Shown piece after piece: positions 20,278 through 30,824 of a DNA stretch of 64,000 nt. This DNA comes from Meghimatium bilineatum. Its lineage: Eukaryota > Mollusca > Gastropoda > Stylommatophora > Philomycidae. The notes under the pieces are model-generated. The model was not told the DNA's origin and ran no database searches. It saw only the letters and a program-made list of their open reading frames with translations. The translations under genes were made by a program, and so were the position numbers. The number at the start of each line of letters is the position of its first letter. The first letter of the stretch is position 1. The stretch lies in the NCBI GenBank assembly GCA_034231615.1, contig CM067298.1:5573799-5637798 (forward strand), written 5' to 3'.

Positions 20278-23200
20278 ATGTCTATATCTGCATTACCCCG
20301 TTATGGTGCTAACCCTGTGACGACTCACCAGGCAGGAGTAGCACCGGGCCCTATACCTCGAAAGGGCCCACCCCATACGACTGGAGGTCCTCTTCGATTG
20401 CCTTGTGGAGCCAGGAGGCACAAGAGTAATATCACTGACCAACAAATATTACCAACCAATGAGACATCACTTACAATAATGCACTGGAATGCTGAGGGTG
20501 TAAATAGCAAAAAAGATGGCCTTAGCAAGAAATTAGAATTAGAAAACACCCTTCACAAGGAACAGGTCAGCATTTGTTGCATACAAGAGACACACCTCAG
20601 CAAAGATGTAGCCTTTAAAATTGCAGGTTATCAGTGCTTTAGAGCTGATCGAATAGACAGAAGAAAAGGAGGTATACTAACTCTAGTCAAAAATAATATC
20701 AGCGCACATCAAACTGAGCTATACATGGAAGGAGCAGAATATCAGGTCCTTCAACTAAAGACCAAGAACACAGACTTCAACATACTAAATTATTATTGTC
20801 CAAATGACCAGTCCCTTTCCCTGGACACAATACCGTACAGAGGAAGACTGATAGTATGTGGAGATTTTAATAGTCACTCACAAAGCTGGGGTTATGACCA
20901 CATGGATAAAAGAGGAGAAGAACTTGAAAGCTGGCAAGACGATAAATGTCTTCTATTGCTTAATAAGCCAAAAGATCCTCCAACATACTACTCAAGAGCA
21001 TGGCAAACCACTTCCACGCCAGACGTGGCATTGTACTCAGCAGACCTAAACTGGGAAATCAATAGAACAGTAGGGAAGCAACTTGGAGGTAGCGACCATC
21101 GACCAGTCCTCCTTAGTATTAAAAATGAACTCACAGGAAATGCATGTAGCCTTCCAAGATGGAATTATAAAAAGGCAAATTGGGGACTATTTAAACACCG
21201 CAGTAGTGTTTTAGCTGGACAAATAGACATGGAAGGAAAAGACATAAACGCCATAGTCAAAGAGTTCAATAAATGTATTCATCAAGCTGCCAAGGAAGCA
21301 ATACCAAGAGGAGCACGCAAACAATACAAGCCATACTGGAGTGAACAACTAGAACTGCTGCAAGAGGAATTAGAAAAAGCACGGACGGAAGTGGAAAATA
21401 ACCCAAGCCAGGAACATCACAACAAACATCAACACGCAAAAGCCAAATTCCAAAGAGCCAAACTAGAAGCTAGAAGAAAGAGCTGGAAAGAGAAAACAGA
21501 ATCCTTAAATTTTGAAAAGGATGGAAGAAAACTGTGGAAACTGGTCAAACAACTAAATGATGAGGGAACAGGAAGAAGCACAAACATAACACTCATACAA
21601 AATGGCAAAATGATTACAGGAAAGCAAGCAGTAGATAATTTCGCTAGGATATTTGCTCAAGACTGCAATATTGAAATTAGTCCAGAGAAACAGCATACAG
21701 TGCGGAGCAACCAAAAAAGTAAATTGGAACATGCTCAGACTAGCATCAGTGATGAAAACAGTGCAGATGAAATTATGGATACATTGTTCACATATAGTGA
21801 ATTAGAATTAGCAGTCTCTAAACTAAAGCTAAATAAGTCCCCAGGAATTGATGAAATATCAAATGAAATGATAAAGAATCTAGGAACAACAGCCAGAAGG
21901 AAACTATTGGACATCCTAAATATTAGCTGGACTACTGGGAAAATACCACAAATCTGGAGAGAATCAATTATGGTCCCTTTGCTTAAACCTGGAAAAGATG
22001 GAACAACACCAACTAGCTACAGACCAATTAGTCTTACAAGTTGCCTGTGCAAAACAATGGAGCGCATCATAAACCTAAGACTAAAATTTCACCTGGAAAG
22101 TAGAAAATTCCTTGCACCACAGCAGGCAGGTTTCAGGCAATGCTACTCCACAGAGGATCAAACCACATACCTCTCACAGGAAATTGAGGATGCTTTCCAA
22201 GACAAAAAATCAGTTTTAGTGGCATGGATTGATTTACAGAAGGCCTTTGATAAAGTATGGAAAGAAGGATTGCTTCAAAAAATGAGAAACTACAAGATAT
22301 GTGGAAATATGTATAGATGGACGAAAGCCTTTCTTCACAATAGAAGAGCCAGAGTACAAGTAAATGGCAAAAAAAGTAGGAAAGTATTACTACGCCATGG
22401 AGTGCCTCAAGGAGGAGTTCTATCACCCACTCTTTTTCTCATATTTATCAATGATCTAATTGAAGAAATACCCTGTGGAACTAAGGCAGCACTATATGCA
22501 GATGACTTGGTTCTGTGGTGCACACATGAGAGCGCCATGGTTACCACAAAAATGCTTCAGAGAGCCATGGACATTTTGACTAATTGGGCTGACAAATGGT
22601 GTGTAAGTATCAATATAGAGAAGTCAGCAACAACCCTTTTTACACTTTCACCAAAACAAAGAGCAGGAAACATCTATGTAAATAAAACTATCTTAAAGGT
22701 AGATGACCAACCCACTTATCTTGGTGTAACATTTGATGCCAAAATGACATGGAAACATCATATCAGCAAAGCAGAAACAAAGGCTAGAAGGAAGATAGCT
22801 ATACTAAGAAAACTGAGTGGGACAACTTGGGGAGCTAATGAAAGAATTCTAAAAAATGTATACCAACAAGCCATTCGACCACACTTGGAATATGGTTCTA
22901 CAGCATGGAGTTCATCATCAAACACTACACTACAAAACCTAGATAGAGTACAGAACCAAGCACTTAGAATCATTACAGGCGCAATGAGATCCACACCAAT
23001 CATAGAAATGCAGAATATCGAAGGGATGCAGTCATTGAAAGAGCGTAGAGATACTAAAATTATAATTCATGGAGAAAAGTTTCTTTCCCACCATAGTCAC
23101 CCAATGAAGGAAAGATTCCAGAATCTATCACAAGGACGGCTTAAAAGAAGCAGCTTCATACACCAGGCCAAGCGTCTACGTAGACAGGTATCGGATCTAC

Positions 23201-23946
23201 CAGAGGTAACAATACCACTGACATCTCAACCAGAACACACCCCATGGGAAAAACGGACATGCCTACCAGTGACCATCCAAACAACAGTAGCAGGTGTGCA
23301 TGGGGATGAACATCAGAATAATCTGCAGAAAAGAGTAGCAGCTCTCAGTTTCCTTGATGATGTTTACCCAAGTGATCTATGGACCAGAGTATATACAGAT
23401 GGATCAGCACAGAATGCAGTAAAAAATGGAGGAAGTGGTGTATATGTAGAATACCCAGATGGCACCACTGATACCACTTGTATACCAACAGGGAATTACT
23501 GCAACAACTATGACTCTGAAGTCAAGGCTATTTATACAGCTGCAGAGAAACTGTTAACATTGGACAGGACCTCACACCCTGTTGTAATACTTACAGATGC
23601 AAGGTCAGTGCTAGAGGCATTACAGTCCAATAAACTTCCAGAGTTAAAAGAGGTATTGTCCATAGTACAAAATAGGTGTAGAGTTATACTGCAATGGATT
23701 CCATCACACTGTGGAATAGCAGGAAATGAAAGAGCTGATCAACTCGCCAAGGAAGGTGCTAACATGCAGCAACCGGATGTACCAATCAGCTATCACCAAA
23801 AGAAATCCATGATAAAGGCACAACGAAAGCCTAACTTACCTCCACGGGATGACTACCACCTACTTAACAGACAAGAACAGGTCATCATATTTCGACTGAG
23901 AACTGGACACAATAGACTAAACAGCCATATGTATACAAAATTTTAA
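20278..23946 (+). CDS. LINE-G polyprotein: APE endonuclease, RT, RNase H (1222 aa, premature stop)
   Basis: First in-frame ATG at 20278; the true start is uncertain and could be downstream. Endonuclease: MHWNAEGV (N71), CIQETHL (E104), GDFNSHS (D196, N198), SDHRP (272-276). Reverse transcriptase: NKSPGIDEI, YRPISLTSCLCKTMERI, QAGFRQ, DLQKAFDKVW, HGVPQGGVLSP, and the catalytic YADD at 740-743. RNase H: YTDGSA (D1041), SEVKAI (E1081), TDARSVL (D1107), SHCGIAGNERADQLA (H1144, D1154). All catalytic residues are present. A TAA at 23944-23946 replaces a lysine codon found in sibling copies. Reading continues in frame for 65 codons to TAG at 24142-24144, through a CNCGQ...H...C putative metal-binding motif. 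Otherwise there is no frame damage. Confidence 0.93.
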   Translation: MSISALPRYGANPVTTHQAGVAPGPIPRKGPPHTTGGPLRLPCGARRHKSNITDQQILPTNETSLTIMHWNAEGVNSKKDGLSKKLELENTLHKEQVSICCIQETHLSKDVAFKIAGYQCFRADRIDRRKGGILTLVKNNISAHQTELYMEGAEYQVLQLKTKNTDFNILNYYCPNDQSLSLDTIPYRGRLIVCGDFNSHSQSWGYDHMDKRGEELESWQDDKCLLLLNKPKDPPTYYSRAWQTTSTPDVALYSADLNWEINRTVGKQLGGSDHRPVLLSIKNELTGNACSLPRWNYKKANWGLFKHRSSVLAGQIDMEGKDINAIVKEFNKCIHQAAKEAIPRGARKQYKPYWSEQLELLQEELEKARTEVENNPSQEHHNKHQHAKAKFQRAKLEARRKSWKEKTESLNFEKDGRKLWKLVKQLNDEGTGRSTNITLIQNGKMITGKQAVDNFARIFAQDCNIEISPEKQHTVRSNQKSKLEHAQTSISDENSADEIMDTLFTYSELELAVSKLKLNKSPGIDEISNEMIKNLGTTARRKLLDILNISWTTGKIPQIWRESIMVPLLKPGKDGTTPTSYRPISLTSCLCKTMERIINLRLKFHLESRKFLAPQQAGFRQCYSTEDQTTYLSQEIEDAFQDKKSVLVAWIDLQKAFDKVWKEGLLQKMRNYKICGNMYRWTKAFLHNRRARVQVNGKKSRKVLLRHGVPQGGVLSPTLFLIFINDLIEEIPCGTKAALYADDLVLWCTHESAMVTTKMLQRAMDILTNWADKWCVSINIEKSATTLFTLSPKQRAGNIYVNKTILKVDDQPTYLGVTFDAKMTWKHHISKAETKARRKIAILRKLSGTTWGANERILKNVYQQAIRPHLEYGSTAWSSSSNTTLQNLDRVQNQALRIITGAMRSTPIIEMQNIEGMQSLKERRDTKIIIHGEKFLSHHSHPMKERFQNLSQGRLKRSSFIHQAKRLRRQVSDLPEVTIPLTSQPEHTPWEKRTCLPVTIQTTVAGVHGDEHQNNLQKRVAALSFLDDVYPSDLWTRVYTDGSAQNAVKNGGSGVYVEYPDGTTDTTCIPTGNYCNNYDSEVKAIYTAAEKLLTLDRTSHPVVILTDARSVLEALQSNKLPELKEVLSIVQNRCRVILQWIPSHCGIAGNERADQLAKEGANMQQPDVPISYHQKKSMIKAQRKPNLPPRDDYHLLNRQEQVIIFRLRTGHNRLNSHMYTKF

Positions 23947-24144
23947 ATTGGCACAACAGCAAAGTGTAATTGTGGACAAGTCAACCAGACTTCAGAACAT
24001 ATCCTTCAAGAATGTGCAAACTATGACACATTAAGATGCACATACTGGCCTTCTGATACACCAATGAATGTTAAACTTTATGGTACAAAACAAGAAATGG
24101 AAAACACTGTCCAATTTATACAAGAAACAACACTGCAGATATAG
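23947..24144 (+). pseudogene. LINE-G C-terminal tail cut off by the stop at 23944
   Basis: In frame with the polyprotein after the stop: IGTTAKCNCGQVNQTSEHIL, then QECANYD and a YWP motif, ending QETTLQI-stop. The same tail, joined without a stop (MYTKFKIG...), is seen in the copies at 8102-8311 and 50777-51030. The C-x-C-x9-H-x4-C spacing suggests a metal-binding knuckle. Confidence 0.85.
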
Positions 24145-24189
24145 ACATTATTAGCGAACGAAAGAAGAAGAAGAAGAAGAAATTGTCAG

Positions 24190-25059
24190 CTCATAAACAT
24201 TTTGTGGTCACAAGTTTTATTTATATTTTCCTATATCATAGGCCCCTATAGTATATCATATAAAAAAGTTATGAATTTTTTTCTAATGAATTTGACATAA
24301 AAATAATTTACATGAAACATAATACTTATACATATGTTTCATGTAAATTATTTTGATGTCAAATTCTTATTAAAAAATGCATAACTTTTTTTCAGGATTG
24401 ACGACAGACTTGGTTAAAGTATCATTGAATTGAAATTTTTAAGGGCTATCTAACTTATTTGTAATTATAATTATGTAGCACTATTTTAAAAATTGTGTCC
24501 AAGTACCTACGATTGTTCTATTCTACTGCACGACAAGGTTTGTATATGGATAAAGCGACGTTCACAAATTGTGTATTGGGCCAACCGTGTATTGTTTTAT
24601 CATTTTTGCTAATTATAACAACATAAGGATGGTTCCAATCAAAAATATAATATGCCAACGTCACTTTTTATTTATTATTCTGCAAAGTTCGTGAGCCTGC
24701 AACCCTAACGCACATAAGTCCAGTTTGCAGTGATGATGATCTGGCAACTAACTAAATAATAGCAACCACTGCTAACGTAATAAAATTATGCAAGTACCTC
24801 TTAAAATAAATTTACTTTGACAGCTGCATCAAAATATTAACATGAGCTCAACATAGGCCTATACAAAATTAAAAATTTTAAGCAGCCATTTCATATCACC
24901 ATGGAAGCAAAACAATGTTTATACTTTGCTGCATAACATATTTTCATTACAAAAGATTGCTTCAATGACAATTTCAACTTCCCCGTGAAAAACATATGCA
25001 GGGTTGCCATATTGGCAATTGTTTGTTTAAATTTCGTATATTTTGCCATTTATACAGGT
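24190..25059. other. Intergenic, no gene seen
   Basis: AT-rich sequence after LINE-G. Apart from the near-palindrome at 24262-24392, nothing recognisable. Confidence 0.6.
24262..24392. repeat. Near-palindrome, arms about 60 bp
   Basis: AAAAAAGTTATGAATTTTTT ... ACATGAAACATA is inverted after a spacer of about 9 nt as TATGTTTCATGTAAATTATT ... ATAACTTTTTTT, with a handful of mismatches. It lies 73 bp beyond the LINE-G 3' TSD. Confidence 0.8.
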
Positions 25060-25670
25060 TCATCATCATCATCTAGTGCCGTCTTCGCAACGTGCAACGG
25101 ATCTCCAACATCTCCTGTCTCTTGTCTTGGTATTGCACTCTGCTAGACTGTAACCTGTCCATCTTGTGATGTTACTCCCCCACTTGTATCTCTGCCTACC
25201 TCTTGCTCGCTTCCCTTCGCTTGAAGTAAGGTCTTCAAGGAGATGTCGTGTCTTTTTATGTGTCTAAAATATTTTATTTTCCTGATCTTTATTTCTCTTA
25301 GTAGTTCTTTCTTCATATTAAGTTTATATCATACTAAAACGCACCTCTTTATTTGTTTTCTTCTCTTTCCATGATGTTCTCCCTATTCTCCTATATACTC
25401 ACATCTCAAACCATCAATTTTATCTTCTAATTGTTTATTTAGTGTCCATGTTTCTGAGCCATACATTAATATAGAATAGATGTAGCATTTTATAATTCTC
25501 ATTTTTATCTTGTTTGCAATTTTTTTTAGATGTTACTATTTTCCGCATGTCATTGAATGCACTTTTAGCCATTCCTATTCTCCTTTTAACTTATGTTTCA
25601 CATTTGTCATCATTAGTGACTATGTGTCCAAGATATTGATAATGTTTTACTTGTTGTATTTTCTCTTCAA
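25060..25670 (-). mobile_element. LINE-E C-terminal relic
   Basis: Reverse-strand copy with CATCATCATCATCTAGTGCC as 3' tail, then the shared C-terminal block and RT-thumb 'YGSETWTLN' equivalent near 25440-25470. Decayed. Confidence 0.72.
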
Positions 25671-25674
25671 CAGG

Positions 25675-26075
25675 CTACTGGCCATGCAATTTTAGTCCTT
25701 TTATTGAAAACATATTTTCCCATATTTTCTTGTTTGAGTTTGGCAGAAATCTCATTGCAGAGATGGGTGTATCCCTATTACACCCCAGTAACGCCTCATT
25801 TTGGACTTTTTCCAATCTATCGACTTGTGTCTGTGACAGCGTTAGTAGGCCGAGACCATAATCTATGACAGATAGCACCATCACTTGTAGAAGCACAAAT
25901 AGTACCTATTGCTGCATGTCGAAGGTCGCCATTACCTTGATAACACTGATCCCTCTTTTGGCCTTCTGAATTATATTTGTGACGTGCTTGTTGAATGAGA
26001 GACTTCTATCAAACGTTATCCCAAGATATTTAAGGTCCTATTCTCTTTCAATAAATGAGCCCATGCAACTGACAG
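25675..26075 (-). mobile_element. LINE-H fragment, RT thumb region
   Basis: Minus-strand translation: YLGITFDRSLSFNKHVTNI (shifted frame), then VLSVIDYGLGLLTLSQTQVD, RLEKVQNEALL and RDTPISAMR, which is the post-RT connection before RNase H in non-LTR elements. Both ends are truncated. Confidence 0.75.
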
Positions 26076-26079
26076 TGTG

Positions 26080-27199
26080 TCCCTATGTAAAGGAAAAGAT
26101 AAGGGTAAAGGAAAAGTTAGACTTTGTTTGCTACGTCATCAAAGACAATACTTGCTTCCAATCTACGTTGTCCACGGCGTCCAGAGTCAGAGCACCGCAT
26201 CGGTCATAAATTTGAATTATATGTGCTTCCCGACATGTGTTCACTTTTTCTTTGCGCAATAAGAAGCTGTATTGAAATTTTTTGTTACATACCCAGGAAT
26301 ATATGTTCAAGTTGGCGTATCCAATACCTGAGTCATGGCTTCTTTTAATAGGATCAATTGTGATAAGACGTGTGGGTACATGAGGAGCTCTCGACTACAA
26401 ACCCTCCGCCGATTGGTCTCGTGCAGAACAATTGTAACTTATTGCTCTTCTATCGTTTCGCATACACATCAGTGTCCTCTACGCGTCGTATCTTTTCCGT
26501 GTGCATTCTAGGTGCCGCTATACGGTAACTACATATATCCATATCGTGACATCGACCGACCTTCAATGCATCTGCATGTCGGCTGTCCGAGCTGGTAGGC
26601 CTTGCATTACTGTATGTCGACAGTGCCTCTGAATGTGTCGGTTCATAGTTGTCGAGATTTTACTCGTATTTTTGCAGTCAATTCTCATTCCATTTACAGC
26701 TTCCACATCCACGTTCAAGATTCCCAATAGTATTGACCATTATCACGACAGGAACCGTTATTTTTCTGTATATCTCAATGAATAGGCCTAATTGTCAATC
26801 TCTAGCAAAGTTCTTAATGCAAGATATGACTATGTAAAGGTCTACTGTAATCAATCTTCGCTCCACAATGCGCAACCAAATGCATCTTTTCTTTACAAAC
26901 TATCTGTAATAACTGTGCTTGCAAGGTAAAACTAATGGCACACTCTGACATGTTGTATGCTAGAGTTGGCAACCCACAACCAGCCTGCCCAAATTACATG
27001 GCCGCCAGTCCTCAAACAAAATGTGTGCACGTTTACTCACGGTGCTCCTAAATAAATAACCCTTGTGCTTATTTTGAACCAGATCTAGAATAACATGGCT
27101 TTAATAAATTGTTACTATTTGTCTGCATTTAAATATCGGATACATAGGGCCTATGTCGTTAACAAAGAAATGCAATGCATATTTAGTAATAGTACTACA
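26080..27199. other. Intergenic, CpG-richer stretch without a recognised gene
   Basis: Contains many CG dinucleotides (for example CTACGCGTCGTATC near 26477 and CATCGACCGACC near 26549), unlike the rest of the window. Short open frames have no family resemblance. It may be the body of a younger LINE-H or an unmethylated region. Confidence 0.45.
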
Positions 27200-27300
27200 G
27201 TTCTGATGTTCTTATTTGTGATCAGGAGAGCGGAACACTTATTGGAATGTCACGTGTGCTATGATGATAGTTTCTAATCAAGAATACCGTTTCTAAAAAT
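27200..27300 (+). mobile_element. LINE-H 3'-terminal coding relic
   Basis: GAGAGCGGAACACTTATTGG, then ATGTCACGTGTGCTATG, corresponds to the AEHLWECPKC end seen at 47815-47870 and ends TTTCTAATCAAG as those copies do. Confidence 0.55.
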
Positions 27301-27363
27301 TAGACGTTGCGATTTTATTACTGTTTCGTTATAAGCTCAATATTACTTTCATCATGATGTTCC

Positions 27364-27623
27364 GCCGTGTGTTGCCAGGGCTCGAAAGTGTAGCAAAGAA
27401 TAGCAACACTGTTTACCTTCCACGCATGTCGCAAAATGCGACTAAGGAGGTTATGGGATGAAGTTGCTGTCCCATCAGTGACCCAAAGCCATGCTGAAGT
27501 CGGATGTGTCAGGCCGAAAGGCGCAGATATCGCAGCAATGTTGTAAACCATGACACAACGCATTCCGTTCTCCGGACTACATCCTGCTAATCTATAGGAG
27601 TTTGAGAACGAACGAAGAAGAAG
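27364..27623 (+). mobile_element. SINE-A copy with 13-bp TSD
   Basis: 260-bp unit from GCCGTGTGTTGCC to GAACGAACGAAGAAGAAG, flanked by ATCATGATGTTCC at 27351-27363 and 27624-27636. It starts with a 7-bp stem GTGTTGC/GCAACAC. The middle (GAAGTCGGATGTGTCAGGCC, GAAAGGCGCA) resembles the LINE-G leader, and the tail matches LINE-G. Confidence 0.88.
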
Positions 27624-28019
27624 ATCATGATGTTCCTTCTTCGCAAGCGAAGATGAGCATGGTATGAAAAAAAAAATGTGGTGAACAATTAGAAAAACCA
27701 AAAACATTTGTGATTGTCTAATTTGGTTTGGGTTTGTGAGTTCGTAGATGTCCGATTCGTGCCAGGAAGGATCTATTGCAGTTCTTGCAGGAGTGCAGAG
27801 GGTCTCGAGTAGAAGAGGAGTTTCGGATATGTCCTTCTGTATCCGTCTCTTGCAAATTGCCCGCAGTGTTCTCTCTTTTTAAAATTTATTGATGCCAGCA
27901 GTAATCTGGGTGTACCAAACTGAACTATCAAGGACTCTAGTATCACAGGAGCTAGATCGATGCTGTAGTGCTTGAGTTCTTTAGTGTGATTTTTGAAGCG
28001 CTTTTTCTGCTATCCGCTG

Positions 28020-28620
28020 GCTGAAAGTTCAGGCGGGATACATTCGGGAACAGTGGCTGGATGCAGTGAAGAATTCCTGTATGCGTAAAGTAACTTTCAT
28101 TTTTGTGCCGGGACATGCGGGAGTCCGGGGCAATGAGAGAGCAGATAGGTTGGCCGCACACGCTGCTACTACGGCTGTTGGTGGAGCAATGGATCGAGCA
28201 GACATTTTGAACGCCCTACGGGAAAACGCACGAGCATATGACTGTATAAGCGACGATGACTCTTGTTCCATGACTAGAATAAAGGATTTTGGTTTGAAAT
28301 GTGGTGTCGCTAGAACGGAACGGTTTCGTGGGCAAGAAAGAATGATGGTCAATCAACTGGGTACTGGGACCGTCAGTCAACGTGTAATGGCGGCTACACT
28401 CAAGGAGAGATCTGAACACCCATGGACTTGTCCGGAGTGCAATGACGATGATCCAACGACTAACTAACTTTGGAAGGCGCTTGTCTGGACAGTCCAGCGG
28501 AGTTGGGACATAGTCAACAGGACAAGAATGTGTTGCATACGGGACATTTGAAGGATTTTCGTGTCTGGTACTTGGTCCTGCCCCGTGCTCCAATAAGGTA
28601 TCTTATGCAACGAAGGTGGA
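28020..28620 (+). mobile_element. LINE-H RNase H C-terminal fragment
   Basis: An open frame from 28066 to 28467 includes VTFIFVPGHAGVRGNERADR, then LAAHAATTAVGG, and ends in a WTCPECNDDD cysteine pair. It is more CpG-rich and less decayed than the copy at 4.4 kb. Upstream sequence from about 27720 may belong to the same insertion but has no readable domain. Confidence 0.78.
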
Positions 28621-28639
28621 AAGATTAAGCTGTCGAGCG

Positions 28640-29555
28640 TGTCTCGCAAAGACAGTCCAAGATGGCGCAGCCTAAAGCAGTGTTGGTAGAACCACTGCAC
28701 AGTAGACGTCCAACTTAATTGATACCACACCTGATCTAGACGTTGGCACGAAATGTTCATAGCAACATAACAGATAACGTGTACTTAAACGTTCAGGCTA
28801 CCTTTTCTTCATCCAGCCTGCAACCAGTTGTATATTTGTGCTCCAGTCCTCGAACCATAAAAAGTTGCCTCCCTCTGAGCTGTCAATCTCTTGATGGTGT
28901 CCATACAGGCCTTATATAGAGCTGTTTTTTTAAGCAAAATAACTTGGGATGGTCTATCTTTCATACGAAGGATGTCTTCAAAAACGGTATGTAGGAAGTA
29001 AACTGAGACAAGCTTGCGAGTATAACAGTGCTAGTGTTACAAATAGTAATATCGACATACTAACAATGCAACACAAGAACAGATGGTAATTCAATTTTTT
29101 TTTTAAAGTCTTACTTATGATTAAAAACAGTGATGAACCTACATTTCCAAGAAGAGAACGTTTGGTAGAGTCTGAGGCTTGAAAGTTGTTTCAACTTGGT
29201 GACCGTCCATAAATTACGCCACCTTTTTGGGGGACAATTTTTGTTTTGAGTAAATTAGCAGAACAAGCGTAATAAGTTTTTAGATTTTGATTAAGAAATT
29301 TTTTAATTTGCACAATTTAATTGTATCAAATAACGCTTGTTAACATCAACTTTTGTCACCCACTCCCTTAACAATTGTCAAACTCTTTTTTAGACCCTAC
29401 CATCCCCAAATTTGTTGACATAATTTATAGATGGCTAATGATAGATAGGGCCTAGAACCAACTTATGGGAGAAACAGGCTATGGTAGATAGGGCCTTACA
29501 CCACTTGATGGGAGATTGATAAATGTGTAAATCCAGAAAAATAAAAGAGGTAGTC
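28640..29555. other. Intergenic, probable LINE debris at 28800-28990
   Basis: The minus strand at 28850-28920 reads TIKRLTAQREATFYGSRTGA-like sequence of unclear origin. The rest is AT-rich without features. Confidence 0.4.
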
Positions 29556-29559
29556 ATGG

Positions 29560-29998
29560 GGCAGGATTATGGTGAGAAAACACCAGGAGATGCCACCATG
29601 GGACAGAGATTAAGGTGAGAAAACACCAGGAGATGCCACCATGGGACAGAGATTAAGGTGAGAAAACACCAGGAGATGCCACCATGGGACAGAGATTAAG
29701 GTGAGAAAACACCAGGAGATGCCACCATGGGACAGAGATTAAGGTGAGAAAACACCAGGAGATGCCACCATGGGACAGAGATTAAGGTGAGAAAACACCA
29801 GGAGATGCCACTATGGGACAGAGATTAAGGTGAGAAAACACCAGGAGATGCCACTATGGGACAGAGATTAAGGTGAGAAAACACCAGGAGATGCCACCAT
29901 GGGACAGAGATTAAGGTGAGAAAACACCAGGAGATGCCACTATGGGACAGAGATTAAGGTGAGAAAACACCAGGAGATGCCACCATGGGACAGAGATG
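29560..29998. repeat. Minisatellite, 43 bp x 10
   Basis: Unit GATTAAGGTGAGAAAACACC AGGAGATGCCACCATGGGAC AGA, almost perfect, so recently homogenised. Confidence 0.96.
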
Positions 29999-30098
29999 GG
30001 GAGTAATATTAATAGAATATAAATGTACATGAGTTTAAAAGTGAAACAATGATGATAACGATGGTAAAGAAAATAACAATGATGATAATGACAATGAT

Positions 30099-30431
30099 GG
30101 GTACAGGTTAAGCAAATGTGGCCTCATCCCGTGATAAGTCCAACTTTTTAATATTACATGTAGTTTCATTCAGATTATGTGACCTAGTTGACCTCAGATT
30201 AATAATAAGTTGCTAGGTATGCTTCGAACTGCACACTAAACACTGAGATCCTCCCTCCCATGTCATCTAAAGGTGAGGGGGAAGGAGCTATCAGTGTGTA
30301 GAGGGCAGATCAATGAATCCACAAGCAGATTTATCTTCTATGAAATGCATCTTTATCAATATTTTGTTTCATTACATAATGTACATATTTGTTTCATTAA
30401 AAAAGAGGTCACATTTGCTTAACCTGTACCC
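30099..30431. mobile_element. MITE with 22-bp terminal inverted repeats
   Basis: GGGTACAGGTTAAGCAAATG(TG) at 30099-30120 is perfectly inverted at 30410-30431. AATGAT lies on both sides (30093-30098, 30432-30437), but the flank is AATGAT-rich, so the duplication is uncertain. No coding capacity. Half of a related element is at 4213-4340. Confidence 0.85.
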
Positions 30432-30439
30432 AATGATGA

Positions 30440-30820
30440 TGATGACTATGGTAACAATATTTGTATAACAACAATGGTATGTGGTAGGTCCGGATGAAGG
30501 AAAACAGTCTGATCTCCTTGTTTTTATCTCAAATTGCTTGTAAATAGTCTGCTCTGTTCACAGCTTTAAATACCTGTGCTGATCTGACCATGCCAGGCCT
30601 GACAGTCAAGAGATTGGGTCCATCTTGCAGCACTTGAGAAATGTCTTCAAGTAGTCGAAATGTTTTTTTCTGGCCTCTACTTTTACCTACCCACCATTCA
30701 CCACAGAAGTATATGTGGAAGTTGCTAATATGACATGAGGATGAAAATAGTACATACACTGAATAATCGATGTATCAGTATTACCTAAGAATTAAACAGT
30801 TGATAAGCAATGTTCCATAC
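30440..30820. other. Unidentified fragment
   Basis: The minus-strand frame 30759-30529 (QDGPNLLTVRPGMVRSAQVF) has coding-like composition but I do not recognise it; no splice sites of good quality bound it. Likely a transposon remnant. Confidence 0.3.
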
Positions 30821-30824
30821 CAAA

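Larger units (their letters stand above)
20081..24178 (+). mobile_element. Full-length non-LTR retrotransposon LINE-G with TSD
   Basis: The element is bounded by a direct repeat GAAATTGTCAG at 20070-20080 and 24179-24189, and ends in a (GAA)n tail. It has a 5' leader of about 200 nt with an HDV-like ribozyme fold at the very start, one long reading frame, and a 3' tail GCGAACGAAAGAAGAAG. No separate gag-like ORF1 is present. The domain order APE endonuclease, RT, RNase H resembles single-ORF members of the I-type lineages; the clade assignment is inference. It lies about 2.9 kb upstream of the ENO4 start codon, in opposite orientation. Confidence 0.93.

Noticed and set aside
30529..30759. Host exon on the minus strand
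   Set aside because: Coding-like residues but no consensus splice borders or known family; treated as an unidentified repeat fragment.
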